Notes: a model not told the origin generated them from the letters alone. A DNA stretch of 64,000 nucleotides from Ilumatobacter coccineus YM16-304 (GCF_000348785.1 NC_020520.1:1984001-2048000); one strand, 5' to 3'; counted from the stretch's first letter, positions 37,715 to 45,656 are shown. Program-made: numbers and translations.

Positions 37715-37900
37715 TCAGGCTGCTTGCTCGCGCTCGGTCAGGTCGGTCGCCGACCGCTCGCCGACGAGGCGGATCCACGGATGGCCGATCATCGTCGATC
37801 GTGACGCGACGGCGCTGTCGCTCGTCTCGAGAGTCCTGGGAACCTCCGGATCTCTGGGTGTTCCGGAATCGGGCCCGGTTCGGTGAGGTCGTTGCGACAT
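37715..37900 (-). CDS. 61-residue small protein of unknown function
   Basis: The frame from the ATG at 37900 has AGGAGA 5 nt upstream. The product begins MSQRPHRTGPDSGTPRDPEV and ends IRLVGERSATDLTEREQAA. It is polar and Pro/Arg/Asp-rich with no domain recognised. It is the most upstream member of the small-gene run. Real coding status rests mainly on the ribosome-binding site and local order. Confidence 0.5.
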   Translation of the reverse strand: MSQRPHRTGPDSGTPRDPEVPRTLETSDSAVASRSTMIGHPWIRLVGERSATDLTEREQAA

Positions 37901-38039
37901 TGCGTCTCCTGTGAGCAAGGGCTCAGAGGAGGCGACCGCATCGTGTCGACGTCACGCGTCGAGCGTCAGAAGAGGTCCCCGGTGAGTCGGTGAAGCGCCC
38001 AACGTATCACGTTCTCGTCGGCGCTGACCGGCGGTTGAT

Positions 38040-38456
38040 GTGACCAGGTGCCGCGACGTTTTTCGCCACGTCGTCGTAGTGTCGCCACCCGCCATCTGGC
38101 AGACCATCGTCGCCGCCGGCCGTCAAGACATCGACCCCGACGATCTTCGCAGCCCAACCGGGGTGACCGTGCTCGCTGCCAGCAGCGACCATCTCGTGGT
38201 CCGAACCGAGGCTCGTGTCGTGCCCGGCGACGAGATCAGGTTCGAGCCCGGATACTCGGCGGTACTCAGGGCGATGACGTCGCCGTTCGTCGAGAAGGTC
38301 GTTCGCGAGCGACAGGGCGACCGCCCGATCGTCGCCGTGTCGAGTAGGCGACCGCGACCGGCGTCCGCTCCGTCGCCGTCCGATCGAACGCCGAACCTGA
38401 CGGTGGTGCCCCGTCCGACGCCCGAGGCGCGTCGGCGTGCGCGTCTCGAGATGTGA
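38040..38456 (+). pseudogene. Orphan C-terminal fragment of an ornithine/alanine racemase-like enzyme
   Basis: A 138-residue frame starting at GTG. Residues about 8-95 (VFRHVVVVSPPAIWQTIVAAGRQDIDPDDL, then VTVLAASSDHLVVRTEARVVPGDEIRFEPGYSAVLRAMTSPFVEK) read like the C-terminal domain of PLP-dependent fold-III racemases of the ornithine racemase type. In that family, GRQD, ASSDH and AMTSPYV-like motifs close the protein. The TIM-barrel with the PLP lysine is missing: nothing similar lies upstream in any frame. The last 40 residues are Pro/Arg-rich and look disordered. It is either a decayed remnant or a free-standing C-terminal domain. Confidence 0.5.
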
Positions 38457-38487
38457 GTGGGCCGAGCGGTGCCCGGCCGTTCGGACC

Positions 38488-39963
38488 TCAGGCGTCGACG
38501 AGCGGCGGGGGAGCGAAGCGCTGGCCGAGCACCGAGCTAATCTCTTCGCCGATGCTGATGATCTTGTGATCGGACCACTTCGGCCCGATCAGTTGCACGC
38601 CGACCGGAAGACCGTCGTCGGTGTGGCCGATCGGAATCGCCACCGACGGGAGGTGGGGCATCGTCGCCAGGCCGGCCCAGAACAGGATGCCGCGGTACGG
38701 CGCGTCGGCGCCGTTGACGCTGAACGTGCGTTTGCCGTAGGGGCGTTCGATGTCGTGAGGGAACGCGGCCACCGGAAGCACCGGCGCCATCACGACGTCG
38801 ACCTTGTCGAACACGTCGGCCCACGCTCGTTGCGCATGCGCTCGCTGCTCGTTCGCCGACAACCAGCCTCGGTGCGACAGCGTCGTGTCGCGGGCGAACA
38901 TCACGCCATCGTCGTCGACGACCGCGTCGGAGTCTCCCGCTTTCGCCACCAGGCTCTCCCACATGGCGCCGGGGATTCCTGGTGACAACGTCGAGTTGAG
39001 AAGCCGCATGTAGGTCCGATGGAGGTCGGCAGAGGCGATCGACGGACGGAGCTCGGGGTCGACCCGGGCGCCCTCGGTGGCGAGGCGACTGGCCGCTGCT
39101 TCGATGAGGTCCTTCACCGAGTTGTCGACGGGTGCCATCTCGTCGTCCGACCACACGCCGATGCGGAGGTCGGCGATGTCGGGCTGCTGTTCGAAGCGCG
39201 GGAGTTCGGCGCCGGGGATGCCACCGAACGCGGTGACCGAGTTGGTCAACACCTCGAGGAGCAGCCGGAGATCCCCGCACGATCGGCCGAGCGGTCCGAA
39301 CACGCCGAGGTCGCTCGACGTGAGTGAGCCGGACGGACCGGGAATGTGGCCGCGGCCCGAGACCAGACCGTGGGTGGTCTTGATGCCGAACACGCCGTTG
39401 AGGCTGGCGGGTTGGCGGATCGAGTTGCCGATGTCGCTGCCGACTTCGGCCGTGGTGAACCCGCAGGCGACCGCCGCGGCAGCGCCGCCCGACGATCCGC
39501 CGGCCGTGCGTGTGAGGTCCCACGGGTTGTTGGTCACGCCGTAGACGTCGTTGTAGGTCTGGTGGTCGCCGGCCATGTACGGCACATTCGTCTTCGCCCA
39601 GACGATGGCTCCCGCCCGACGGAGCAGTCGGACGACGTCGGCGTCACGGTCGGCCAGGTGGTCGGCGTGTTGCGGATCGCCGGCTGCGGTGACGAGATCG
39701 AGCGTTTCGTAGCAGTCCTTGATCGTCATCGGCAGGCCGTGCAACGGACCGCACTTCTCGCCTGCTGCTCGCGAGTTGTCGGCTGCGGTGGCCTCGGCAC
39801 GGGCTCGTTCGAGGTCCGTCGCCACGACCGCGTTGACGGCGGGGTTCATCCGCTCGATGTTCGCCAGCATGCCCTCGAGCAGTTCGACGCTCGACACCTC
39901 GCGCCGCTCGAGTGCCCGAATCAGTTGCACGGTGGTGGCGGTGGCGAGGTCGGGACTGCTCAT
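38488..39963 (-). CDS. Amidase signature family hydrolase
   Basis: A 491-residue amidase with the Ser-cisSer-Lys triad. The lysine lies in GLPMTIKDCYETL, the Gly/Ser-rich motif is DLTRTAGGSSGGAAAAVACGFTTAEVGSDIGNSIRQPAS, and the acylating Ser is in GSDIGNSIR. The IGNS replaces the more usual IGGS. The C-terminal VQLIGPKWSDHKIISIGEEI is typical. Substrates in this family range from aryl amides to Gln-tRNA; GatA is unlikely because gatC and gatB are absent. Its upstream region is occupied by the 36-bp tandem repeat array. Confidence 0.93.
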   Translation of the reverse strand: MSSPDLATATTVQLIRALERREVSSVELLEGMLANIERMNPAVNAVVATDLERARAEATAADNSRAAGEKCGPLHGLPMTIKDCYETLDLVTAAGDPQHADHLADRDADVVRLLRRAGAIVWAKTNVPYMAGDHQTYNDVYGVTNNPWDLTRTAGGSSGGAAAAVACGFTTAEVGSDIGNSIRQPASLNGVFGIKTTHGLVSGRGHIPGPSGSLTSSDLGVFGPLGRSCGDLRLLLEVLTNSVTAFGGIPGAELPRFEQQPDIADLRIGVWSDDEMAPVDNSVKDLIEAAASRLATEGARVDPELRPSIASADLHRTYMRLLNSTLSPGIPGAMWESLVAKAGDSDAVVDDDGVMFARDTTLSHRGWLSANEQRAHAQRAWADVFDKVDVVMAPVLPVAAFPHDIERPYGKRTFSVNGADAPYRGILFWAGLATMPHLPSVAIPIGHTDDGLPVGVQLIGPKWSDHKIISIGEEISSVLGQRFAPPPLVDA

Positions 39964-40038
39964 GCGGCGAGCGTAGTGATCACCCTCGCGAGCCAGGAAC
40001 CCACCACCCGACGGCGATTTCTGCCCAGGCTCGATGTC

Positions 40039-40233
40039 GTCGCGTGAGGGTGATTTTTGCCCAGGCTCGATGTGGTCGCGTGGGGGTGATTTTTGCCCAG
40101 TCCAAGTGTGGTCGCGTGGGGGTGATTTTTGCCCAGGCCAAATGTGGTCGCGTGGGGGTGATTTTTGCCCAGGCCAAATGTGGTCGCGTGGGGGTGATTT
40201 CTGCCCAGGCCAAATGTGGTCGCGTGGGGAGTT
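40039..40233. repeat. 36-bp tandem repeat array (five full units plus partial ends)
   Basis: Five head-to-tail 36-bp units start at 40039, 40075, 40111, 40147 and 40183, each beginning GTCGCGTG. Units 4 and 5 differ by a single base and unit 1 is the most diverged. A degenerate half unit precedes the array (about 40010-40038) and a 15-nt partial unit (40219-40233) runs up to the stop codon of the phosphatase gene. The units contain GTGATTTTTGCCCAGG, which is more AT-rich than the surroundings. All frames stay open through the repeats because 36 is a multiple of three, so the encoded 12-residue periods are a by-product. There are no spacers, so this is not a CRISPR. Confidence 0.9.
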
Positions 40234-41968
40234 ACTTTGCGGGGGTCGGGCGGCGCTCGCGGCCGCGGAACGTGCGCTTCCACGGGCCCTCGACGTCGCT
40301 CTGGCTGTCGCCGCTGATGTCGCCCTCGTCCCAGTCGCCGACCGGGGCGTAGTCGAGGTCGATCACCGCGAGAATGGTGTCGTCGTCGCGTCTGCGGCCC
40401 GACAGCATCGCCTCGATGAGTCCCTCCGGCTCGAGGCCGTGCGTCGAGATGGCCTGCTCGAACCGATCGAGTCCGTGGTCGATCGTCTCGTCACGGGTCT
40501 CGACGAGGCCATCGGAGTACATGGCGAGGGCCGAACCGAACGGCACCTCCACGGTGGCGGTGCAGCGCTCACCCTGCGGCAGGCCGATCAATGCGCTGTT
40601 CGCGCCATCGAGCCGTCGATATCCATCGGGCAGAACGAGCACGGGTGGCGGATGCCCGGCGCAGGCGTACTCCAGCGTGCGAGCATCCGGGTCGAAGACC
40701 CCGATCCACGCCGTGGAGAAGCGAATCGACGGTTCGATCTGGGAGAAGCCGTCGAGCTTGCTCAGCAGGCGTGCCGGCTCCGGATTGATCGCAGCCTCGA
40801 GAATCAGACCACTGCGCACGGCCACCATCGCCCGTGCCGATTTGAGGTCGTGTCCCACGATGTCGCCGACGCCGAACACGAGGCGGCCGTCTTGGGTCGG
40901 CCGCACGACATACCAGTCGCCACCGACTCCGACGTCTTGGATCGCGGCGTCGTACACGCCACGGACGCGGAAACCCTGACCGGCCATGGTGCGCGGCGGG
41001 AGAAGGAGCCCTTGGAGATCTTCGACGGTCTCCAGACGGCGCTTGACGTCGGCCGTGGCGATCGCCGCTTCGTTGGTCTCGGCAGCCACGAAGTAGGCGG
41101 TCATCGCGAACACCAGGAACTGCAGCTTCAGCGTGGTGAGTGCCGTCGAGGGAGCAAGACCCACGACCAGACCGTCGGGATCGGTCGACAGCGAGATTCC
41201 GACGATGATGGCGATGGCGATGCCGATCACGGCGACGGTTCGAACGTCGAACGAGGCGCCAGCGACGATCAGTGCGCCGAGCACGAGGAACATCAGTGGG
41301 AGATCGGTGGCGAAGAGCGTGATCGCCGTGCCGATCCACACACTGGCGAGCAGTATCAGAGCTGCTGGGCCGCGCCACGGCCGAGGGCCCGTCGTGGCGT
41401 TCCATGCCAGCAACGCGGGCGCGACCACCGCGACGCCGAGCGCATCGCCCAACCACCACTGCGGTCCGACCGAGGTGACCGGGGAGCCGAACTGCCACCA
41501 CGCCGTGAGCGCGCCGATCACCGACGACACGAACGGGCCGATCGCCACGGCGGCAATCGTGAACACGATGAGATCCCGTCGGCGTCCGAGATCGGGCAAC
41601 GTTCGAGAACCAGGGGAGCGATGCAGGAGGCGCCCGGCGACGATCGCCCCGACGAGCGGGCCGATGAAGTTGGCCGCGCTGAAGCCGAGCAGCGACGCCA
41701 TGTTGTCGAAGCGACCGACGGTCAGTCCCGTGGTGATCTCGCCGGCGACGACCGCAGCGACGACGACGGGCCAATCGCGGCGCGGCAGCGCGAGGAAGGC
41801 GACGACCGTCATCCCTGCCGGCGGGAAGAAGACCGCGGAGAGTCCCGACGCGTTGATGGTCCACCAGGCGAGGCTTCCGCCGATGACATAGAGCGCGTAG
41901 ACGATCAGGAACACGACGGGCGCTTCGATTCGTCGTGCTCGCAGCACGGGGTGTGCGTCCGTTTGCAT
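40232..41968 (-). CDS. MASE1-type membrane sensor with PP2C/SpoIIE phosphatase domain (RsbU-like)
   Basis: A 578-residue protein. The N-terminal half (about residues 15-310) has eight or more hydrophobic segments and the MASE1 landmarks GLSAVFFPPAGMTVVAFLALP and GDALGVAVVAPALLAW. After a short helix, the C-terminal half is a PP2C-type serine phosphatase: VGGDWYVVRP, VFGVGDIVGHDLKSARAMVAVRSGL, LEYACAGHPPPVLV and MYSDGLVETRDETIDHG supply the metal-binding Asp residues. RsbU-like phosphatases switch sigma factors by dephosphorylating anti-anti-sigma factors; no such partner is nearby. The ATG at 41968 has GGGAGG upstream. The stop codon touches the end of the 36-bp repeat array. Confidence 0.9.
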   Translation of the reverse strand: MQTDAHPVLRARRIEAPVVFLIVYALYVIGGSLAWWTINASGLSAVFFPPAGMTVVAFLALPRRDWPVVVAAVVAGEITTGLTVGRFDNMASLLGFSAANFIGPLVGAIVAGRLLHRSPGSRTLPDLGRRRDLIVFTIAAVAIGPFVSSVIGALTAWWQFGSPVTSVGPQWWLGDALGVAVVAPALLAWNATTGPRPWRGPAALILLASVWIGTAITLFATDLPLMFLVLGALIVAGASFDVRTVAVIGIAIAIIVGISLSTDPDGLVVGLAPSTALTTLKLQFLVFAMTAYFVAAETNEAAIATADVKRRLETVEDLQGLLLPPRTMAGQGFRVRGVYDAAIQDVGVGGDWYVVRPTQDGRLVFGVGDIVGHDLKSARAMVAVRSGLILEAAINPEPARLLSKLDGFSQIEPSIRFSTAWIGVFDPDARTLEYACAGHPPPVLVLPDGYRRLDGANSALIGLPQGERCTATVEVPFGSALAMYSDGLVETRDETIDHGLDRFEQAISTHGLEPEGLIEAMLSGRRRDDDTILAVIDLDYAPVGDWDEGDISGDSQSDVEGPWKRTFRGRERRPTPAK

Positions 41969-41996
41969 CCAGGTCCTCCCTACGACACAGCGTACG

Positions 41997-42060
41997 GGAA
42001 TCTCACCGAGGGTAGCGGTGCAAACGCTTGGAATCTCACTATTCGTGAACTCTGTCTCAC
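41997..42060. promoter_or_regulatory. Phased direct repeats upstream of the phosphatase gene
   Basis: GGAATCTCAC occurs at 41997-42006 and 42030-42039, with a partial copy ending in TCTCAC at 42055-42060. The start-to-start distances of the TCTCAC cores are 33 and 21 nt, close to three and two helical turns. They lie in the 208-nt gap between the phosphatase start and the selenoprotein start, so they may serve either gene. Confidence 0.35.
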
Positions 42061-42176
42061 GGTGACGTCGGTCCGTGGTGCGTGCGTCGCGGCGCCGTCC
42101 GTCGGCCGAGTCGCCGGGCAGGTGGCCGCGGTGGGCCGACTCGTCGCGTGCCGGGGCCGAATGCGAACGTGGGGGG

Positions 42177-42731
42177 ATGGAGTTCCTGGATCCACGCGGT
42201 GTGCCGACTCGCGAGATGGAGTCGTACGATCTCACCACCGACCTGGTCGACGGCGACACCATCGCCCTGTTCGCCAACGGCTTTCCGGACTCGGTGGCCT
42301 TTCTCGAGCACGTCGAGTCGTCGCTCTCCCGAGAGCTGCCCGGTGTTCGCTTCCTGCACCTGAACAAGGGCAATGCGAGTGCGCTCGCCAGCCCGGAGCA
42401 CCTGTCGACGATCGCCGACTCGTGTTCCGCGGTCGTGGCCGCCTACGGGCATTGAGGCAGCTGTACTTCCGGCACCGTGCGTGACGGAATCGAGGTGGCT
42501 CGTCGAGGTCGAGCAGCGGTCGCTCTGGTGACCGAGCAGTTCTGGATGCAGGGTGACTCCGTCGCCCGGTCGGCGGGTATGCCCGACATCCCGCGGCTTC
42601 GACTCCCTCACCCGGTGGCCGGCACCGGCCACGACGCGATGGGGCAGGTCGCCGATGCGTTCGCCCGACGCATCGTCGACGTGCTGCGTGGTGACGCACG
42701 TCCCGACAACGACGCGGTCGAACCGGCATGA
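42177..42731 (+). CDS. UGSC-type selenoprotein, in-frame TGA at 42453-42455 read as selenocysteine
   Basis: Two open stretches in the same frame (42177-42452 and 42456-42731) are separated only by TGA. Read through, they give one 184-residue protein with the redox motif Sec-Gly-Ser-Cys at residues 93-96, in the context AAYGH-U-GSCTSGTVRDGIEVA. A family of prokaryotic (seleno)proteins is named for exactly this UGSC motif, with Cys replacing Sec in some members. The N-terminal half looks like an alpha/beta fold (TTDLVDGDTIALFANGFPDS, ADSCSAVVAAYGH) and the C-terminal half continues it (AAVALVTEQFWMQGDSVARSAG). A SECIS-like hairpin follows the TGA. The ATG at 42177 follows GGGGGG. The stop overlaps the next gene (ATGA). 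The function is unknown, but probably redox. Confidence 0.8.
42453..42489 (+). promoter_or_regulatory. Sec codon TGA with SECIS-like hairpin
   Basis: Downstream of the TGA, TTCCG (42467-42471) pairs with CGGAA (42485-42489). A single G/A mismatch (42472/42484) is followed by CAC (42473-42475) pairing with GTG (42481-42483). The 5-nt apical loop CGTGC (42476-42480) contains G-U. The loop begins 20 nt after the TGA, within the 16-37 nt window known for bacterial SECIS elements recognised by SelB. Confidence 0.65.
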
Positions 42732-43813
42732 GCGCGTCGATCATGACCGCTGCCGACGAGGCCGACGCGCTCGAGGTGCTGCATGCGTCGGGGTGTACCG
42801 ACGGCCTCCCCGTGGTGATCCCGACTCGCGAACGTGTCGAGCGCCTCGTGCTCGCCTCCGGTCTCGACGGTGACACGCTGCTCGGTGAGATGGGCCCGGG
42901 TGGCGGTGCGGCGACGATCGAGAAGGTCGCCATCAACGCGGTGATGGCCGGGTGCCTCCCCGATCACGTTCCGGTCGTGGTGGCAGCGATCAGAGCGCTG
43001 TTGCAGCCCGAGTTCGATCTCGGCGAGATGCAGTCCACGACGCACAGCACCGCGCCGTTGACCATCGTCAACGGGCCGGTCGTCAACCACTGCGACATCG
43101 TCGGAGGCTTCGGCGCACTCGGCCCGGGGCACCGGGCCAACGCCTCGATCGGCCGTGCGATCCGGTTGTGCATGATGAACATCGGAGACGCTCGCCCGGG
43201 TGTGTCCGACATGGCCCTGCTGGGGCACCCGGGCAAGTTCGGTCTGTGCCTGGCGGAAGACGAACGGTCGTCGCCCTGGGAACCGTGGTCGCACACGCTC
43301 GGTTACGGCCCGGATGACTCGACGGTGACGATCCTCGGCGCTGAGGCACCGCACTCGGTGGTGTTCACCAACGACGCCGACGACCCCGATTCGCCGAACC
43401 GGTTGTTGCGAGCGCTCGCCGCCGTCATCGCCAACACCGGCTCGAACAACGCCAACTTCGGTGCAGGTGCCGTCGCCGTCGCGCTCAACCCCGAACACGC
43501 CGACGTGCTCGCCGGGGCAGGCATGTCGCGAGCCGACGTGCGGTGCGAACTCCAGCGACTCGCGGTGAACACGCGCGGCCATCTCCGGTCGCTGAACACG
43601 GGGTTCATCCGGCCCGGCGACGACGATGACCCGATCCACGCCGTGCGACGCTCCGACGACATCGTGTTGTTCGTCGCTGGTGGAAGTGGTCTGTACTCCG
43701 CCGTCTTCCCGTCGTGGGCAGCCGGAGCCCACCGCAACGCGGTGGTGCACGAGCTGGTCGTCACGGGGGAATCGTGCGAGATCCCGTGGGCGGTCGGAGC
43801 GTCGCCCGAGTAG
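42728..43813 (+). CDS. Partner protein of the UGSC selenoprotein, function unknown
   Basis: A 361-residue protein whose ATG overlaps the selenoprotein stop, so the two are coupled. It contains DGLPVVIPTRERVERLVLASG, ATIEKVAINAVMAGCLPDHVPVVVAAI, TTHSTAPLTIVNGPVVNHCDIVGGFGALGPGHRANASIGRAIRLCMMNIGDARPG, and ANTGSNNANFGAGAVAVALNPEHADVL. Several conserved-looking Cys (VMAGCLP, NHCDIVGG, GLCLAEDE, DVRCELQRL) could take part in a thiol/selenol relay. I do not recognise an enzymatic class. Proteins with this layout are, to my memory, usual neighbours of UGSC proteins. The sequence shows no signal peptide or membrane segment, so it is cytoplasmic. Confidence 0.75.
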   Translation: MSASIMTAADEADALEVLHASGCTDGLPVVIPTRERVERLVLASGLDGDTLLGEMGPGGGAATIEKVAINAVMAGCLPDHVPVVVAAIRALLQPEFDLGEMQSTTHSTAPLTIVNGPVVNHCDIVGGFGALGPGHRANASIGRAIRLCMMNIGDARPGVSDMALLGHPGKFGLCLAEDERSSPWEPWSHTLGYGPDDSTVTILGAEAPHSVVFTNDADDPDSPNRLLRALAAVIANTGSNNANFGAGAVAVALNPEHADVLAGAGMSRADVRCELQRLAVNTRGHLRSLNTGFIRPGDDDDPIHAVRRSDDIVLFVAGGSGLYSAVFPSWAAGAHRNAVVHELVVTGESCEIPWAVGASPE

Positions 43814-43925
43814 CGCGATCGCGGTTCGGTCGTCGAGGCGATCGGCGTGTCGTCGCAGGTATTGTCGGTCGCACCGACGCCACCGGCACCGATGCCGCGG
43901 GCACCGCCACGAGATCGAGGACACC

Positions 43926-45479
43926 GTGACCACCATCATTCACCCGAGCCCGCTTCCCGACGTCGAGATCCCCGAGGTCACCATCACGCAGCACGTGCTG
44001 CGGCGGGCGGACGAACTGGCCGACCGAGTCGCGATCCGTGATGCGGCCGGAACCAGTTCGTACACCTACACCCAACTCTCCGCGGCGATCCACTCGCTGG
44101 CCGGCGGTCTGGCCGAGCGGGGTGTGCAGCCTGGCGTGGTCGTCGGACTGATGGCGCCGAACCTCCCCGAGTACGCCGTCGTGTTCCACGGCGTCGCCGT
44201 CGCCGGGGGAGCGGTCACCACGATCAACCCGACCTATGGGCCCGAGGAGGTCCGTCACCAACTCCAGGACGCCGGAGCGACGCTGCTCTTCACCGTCGGG
44301 CCGTTCGTCGACACCGCACTGTCGGCGATCGAAGGGACCGACGTGACCGAGGTGATCGTCATCGGCGACGCCGCACCGGGTACCACCGGGATGGCTGACG
44401 TCTTCGGTGAACCGATCGAGCAGGTGTCGGTCGACCTGGCCACGCACACCGTGGTGCTGCCGTACTCGTCGGGCACCACCGGGCTGCCGAAGGGCGTCAT
44501 GCTCACGCATCGCAACCTCGTGGCCAACATCGAACAGTGCATCCACGCGATCAAGTACACCGACGACGAAGTGGCGCTCGCCGCCCTGCCGTTCTTCCAC
44601 ATCTACGGCATGCAGGTGCTGATGAACGGTCTGCTCGCCAACGGCGTCACCACCGTGTCGATGCCGCGATTCGACATGGTCGAAGCGCTCACCGCGGTCC
44701 AGGAGTTGAAGATCACCCGCTTCTTCGCCGTGCCGCCGATCATCCTCGGGCTCGCCAAAGCGCCGATCGTCGGCGACTACGACACGTCGTCGATCCGCCA
44801 GATCTTCTCGGGCGCTGCTCCGCTCGGCGCCGAACTCGCGGCCGAAGCCGCTGCCCGCCTCGGTTGCGAAGTGGTGCAGGGGTTCGGCATGACCGAGCTC
44901 AGCCCGGTGAGCCACTGCACGGTCGAGGGTGACTACCGGCCCGGCACGAGTGGGGTCACCGTGTCGAACACCGAGAGCCGCATCGTCGATCCCGACACCG
45001 GTGAGGATCGTGGGGTCGGCGAGCGCGGTGAGCTCTGGGTGCGCGGCCCGCAGGTGATGACGGGGTACCTCAACAACCCCGACGCGACCGCCGCCACGAT
45101 CGACGACGACGGGTGGTTGCACACCGGCGACGTCGCGATCATCGACGAGTTCGGGCACATGACGATCGTCGACCGGCTGAAGGAGCTGATCAAGTTCAAG
45201 GGATTCCAGGTCGCACCGGCCGAGCTCGAAGCGCTCATCATCACGCATCCGAAGGTCGCCGACGTCGCCGTGATCGGTGTTCCCGACGACGAAGCCGGCG
45301 AGGTGCCCAAGGCGTTCGTGAGCGCGGTGCCCGGCGAGACGATCACCCTCGACGAGATCCAGGCGCTCGTCAGCGAGCACCTCGTGAGCTACAAGCAGAT
45401 CCAGCAGCTCGAAGTGGTCGAGGCCATTCCGAAGAGTGCGGCCGGAAAGATCCTGCGCAAGGAGCTCCGCGGCCGCTGA
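43926..45479 (+). CDS. AMP-dependent acyl-CoA ligase (4-coumarate-CoA ligase-like)
   Basis: A 517-residue adenylate-forming enzyme that activates a carboxylic acid with ATP and CoA. The P-loop motif is VLPYSSGTTGLPKGVMLTHRN. The A4/A5 motifs are FFHIYGMQVLMNGLL and GFGMTELSPVSH. The hinge and C-terminal domain read GWLHTGDVAIIDEFGHMTIVDRLKELIKFKGFQVAPAELE, and the catalytic lysine is in IPKSAAGKILRKEL. The overall wording fits plant-type 4-coumarate-CoA ligases and long/medium-chain acyl-CoA synthetases. The GTG at 43926 is chosen because upstream sequence in frame overlaps the previous gene. The substrate is unknown; a functional tie to the UGSC pair is not evident. Confidence 0.93.
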   Translation: MTTIIHPSPLPDVEIPEVTITQHVLRRADELADRVAIRDAAGTSSYTYTQLSAAIHSLAGGLAERGVQPGVVVGLMAPNLPEYAVVFHGVAVAGGAVTTINPTYGPEEVRHQLQDAGATLLFTVGPFVDTALSAIEGTDVTEVIVIGDAAPGTTGMADVFGEPIEQVSVDLATHTVVLPYSSGTTGLPKGVMLTHRNLVANIEQCIHAIKYTDDEVALAALPFFHIYGMQVLMNGLLANGVTTVSMPRFDMVEALTAVQELKITRFFAVPPIILGLAKAPIVGDYDTSSIRQIFSGAAPLGAELAAEAAARLGCEVVQGFGMTELSPVSHCTVEGDYRPGTSGVTVSNTESRIVDPDTGEDRGVGERGELWVRGPQVMTGYLNNPDATAATIDDDGWLHTGDVAIIDEFGHMTIVDRLKELIKFKGFQVAPAELEALIITHPKVADVAVIGVPDDEAGEVPKAFVSAVPGETITLDEIQALVSEHLVSYKQIQQLEVVEAIPKSAAGKILRKELRGR

Positions 45480-45575
45480 ATCGTGCCCCGACAAGATGAT
45501 CGACGCCTGATGGAACGAGGTGTTGCGAGGCCGTCCGTCCGACTCTGATCGTGGCCGCGGCGCGTTCTAGGGTGA

Positions 45576-45609
45576 CCTCCGACACGGGCCGGGGGGTCCG
45601 GGTCGGAGG
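45576..45609 (+). promoter_or_regulatory. Leader hairpin of first substrate-binding lipoprotein gene
   Basis: CCTCCGAC (45576-45583) pairs with GTCGGAGG (45602-45609) around a one-base mismatch. An inner CGGGCC / GGTCCG stem closes a GGGG loop (45591-45594). A TAGGGT -10-like box ends 3 nt upstream (45568-45573), so the hairpin would lie at the very 5' end of the transcript. A matching hairpin precedes the paralogous gene. Confidence 0.5.
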
Positions 45610-45656
45610 CGCAGCAGGAGCTGTCGTCGTCTTCATCTGAACAGGGGAATTCACAC

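Noticed and set aside
37966-38192. Short minus-strand frames opposite the racemase fragment
   Set aside because: No ribosome-binding site, odd composition, and overlap with the better-supported plus-strand frame.
40039-40233. CRISPR array
   Set aside because: The 36-bp units are strictly head-to-tail with no unique spacers, and no cas genes are nearby.
42453-42455. TGA as a true stop splitting two small genes or marking a pseudogene
   Set aside because: Both sides are in the same frame with no frameshift, the codons after TGA give the G-S-C of a known Sec motif, a SECIS-like hairpin lies at the correct distance, and the full frame ends in a coupled ATGA overlap.
40034-42484. An 816-residue plus-strand open frame across the phosphatase gene
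   Set aside because: It is the mirror of the MASE1-PP2C gene; its product is Arg/His-rich with no domain, and it begins inside the repeat array.
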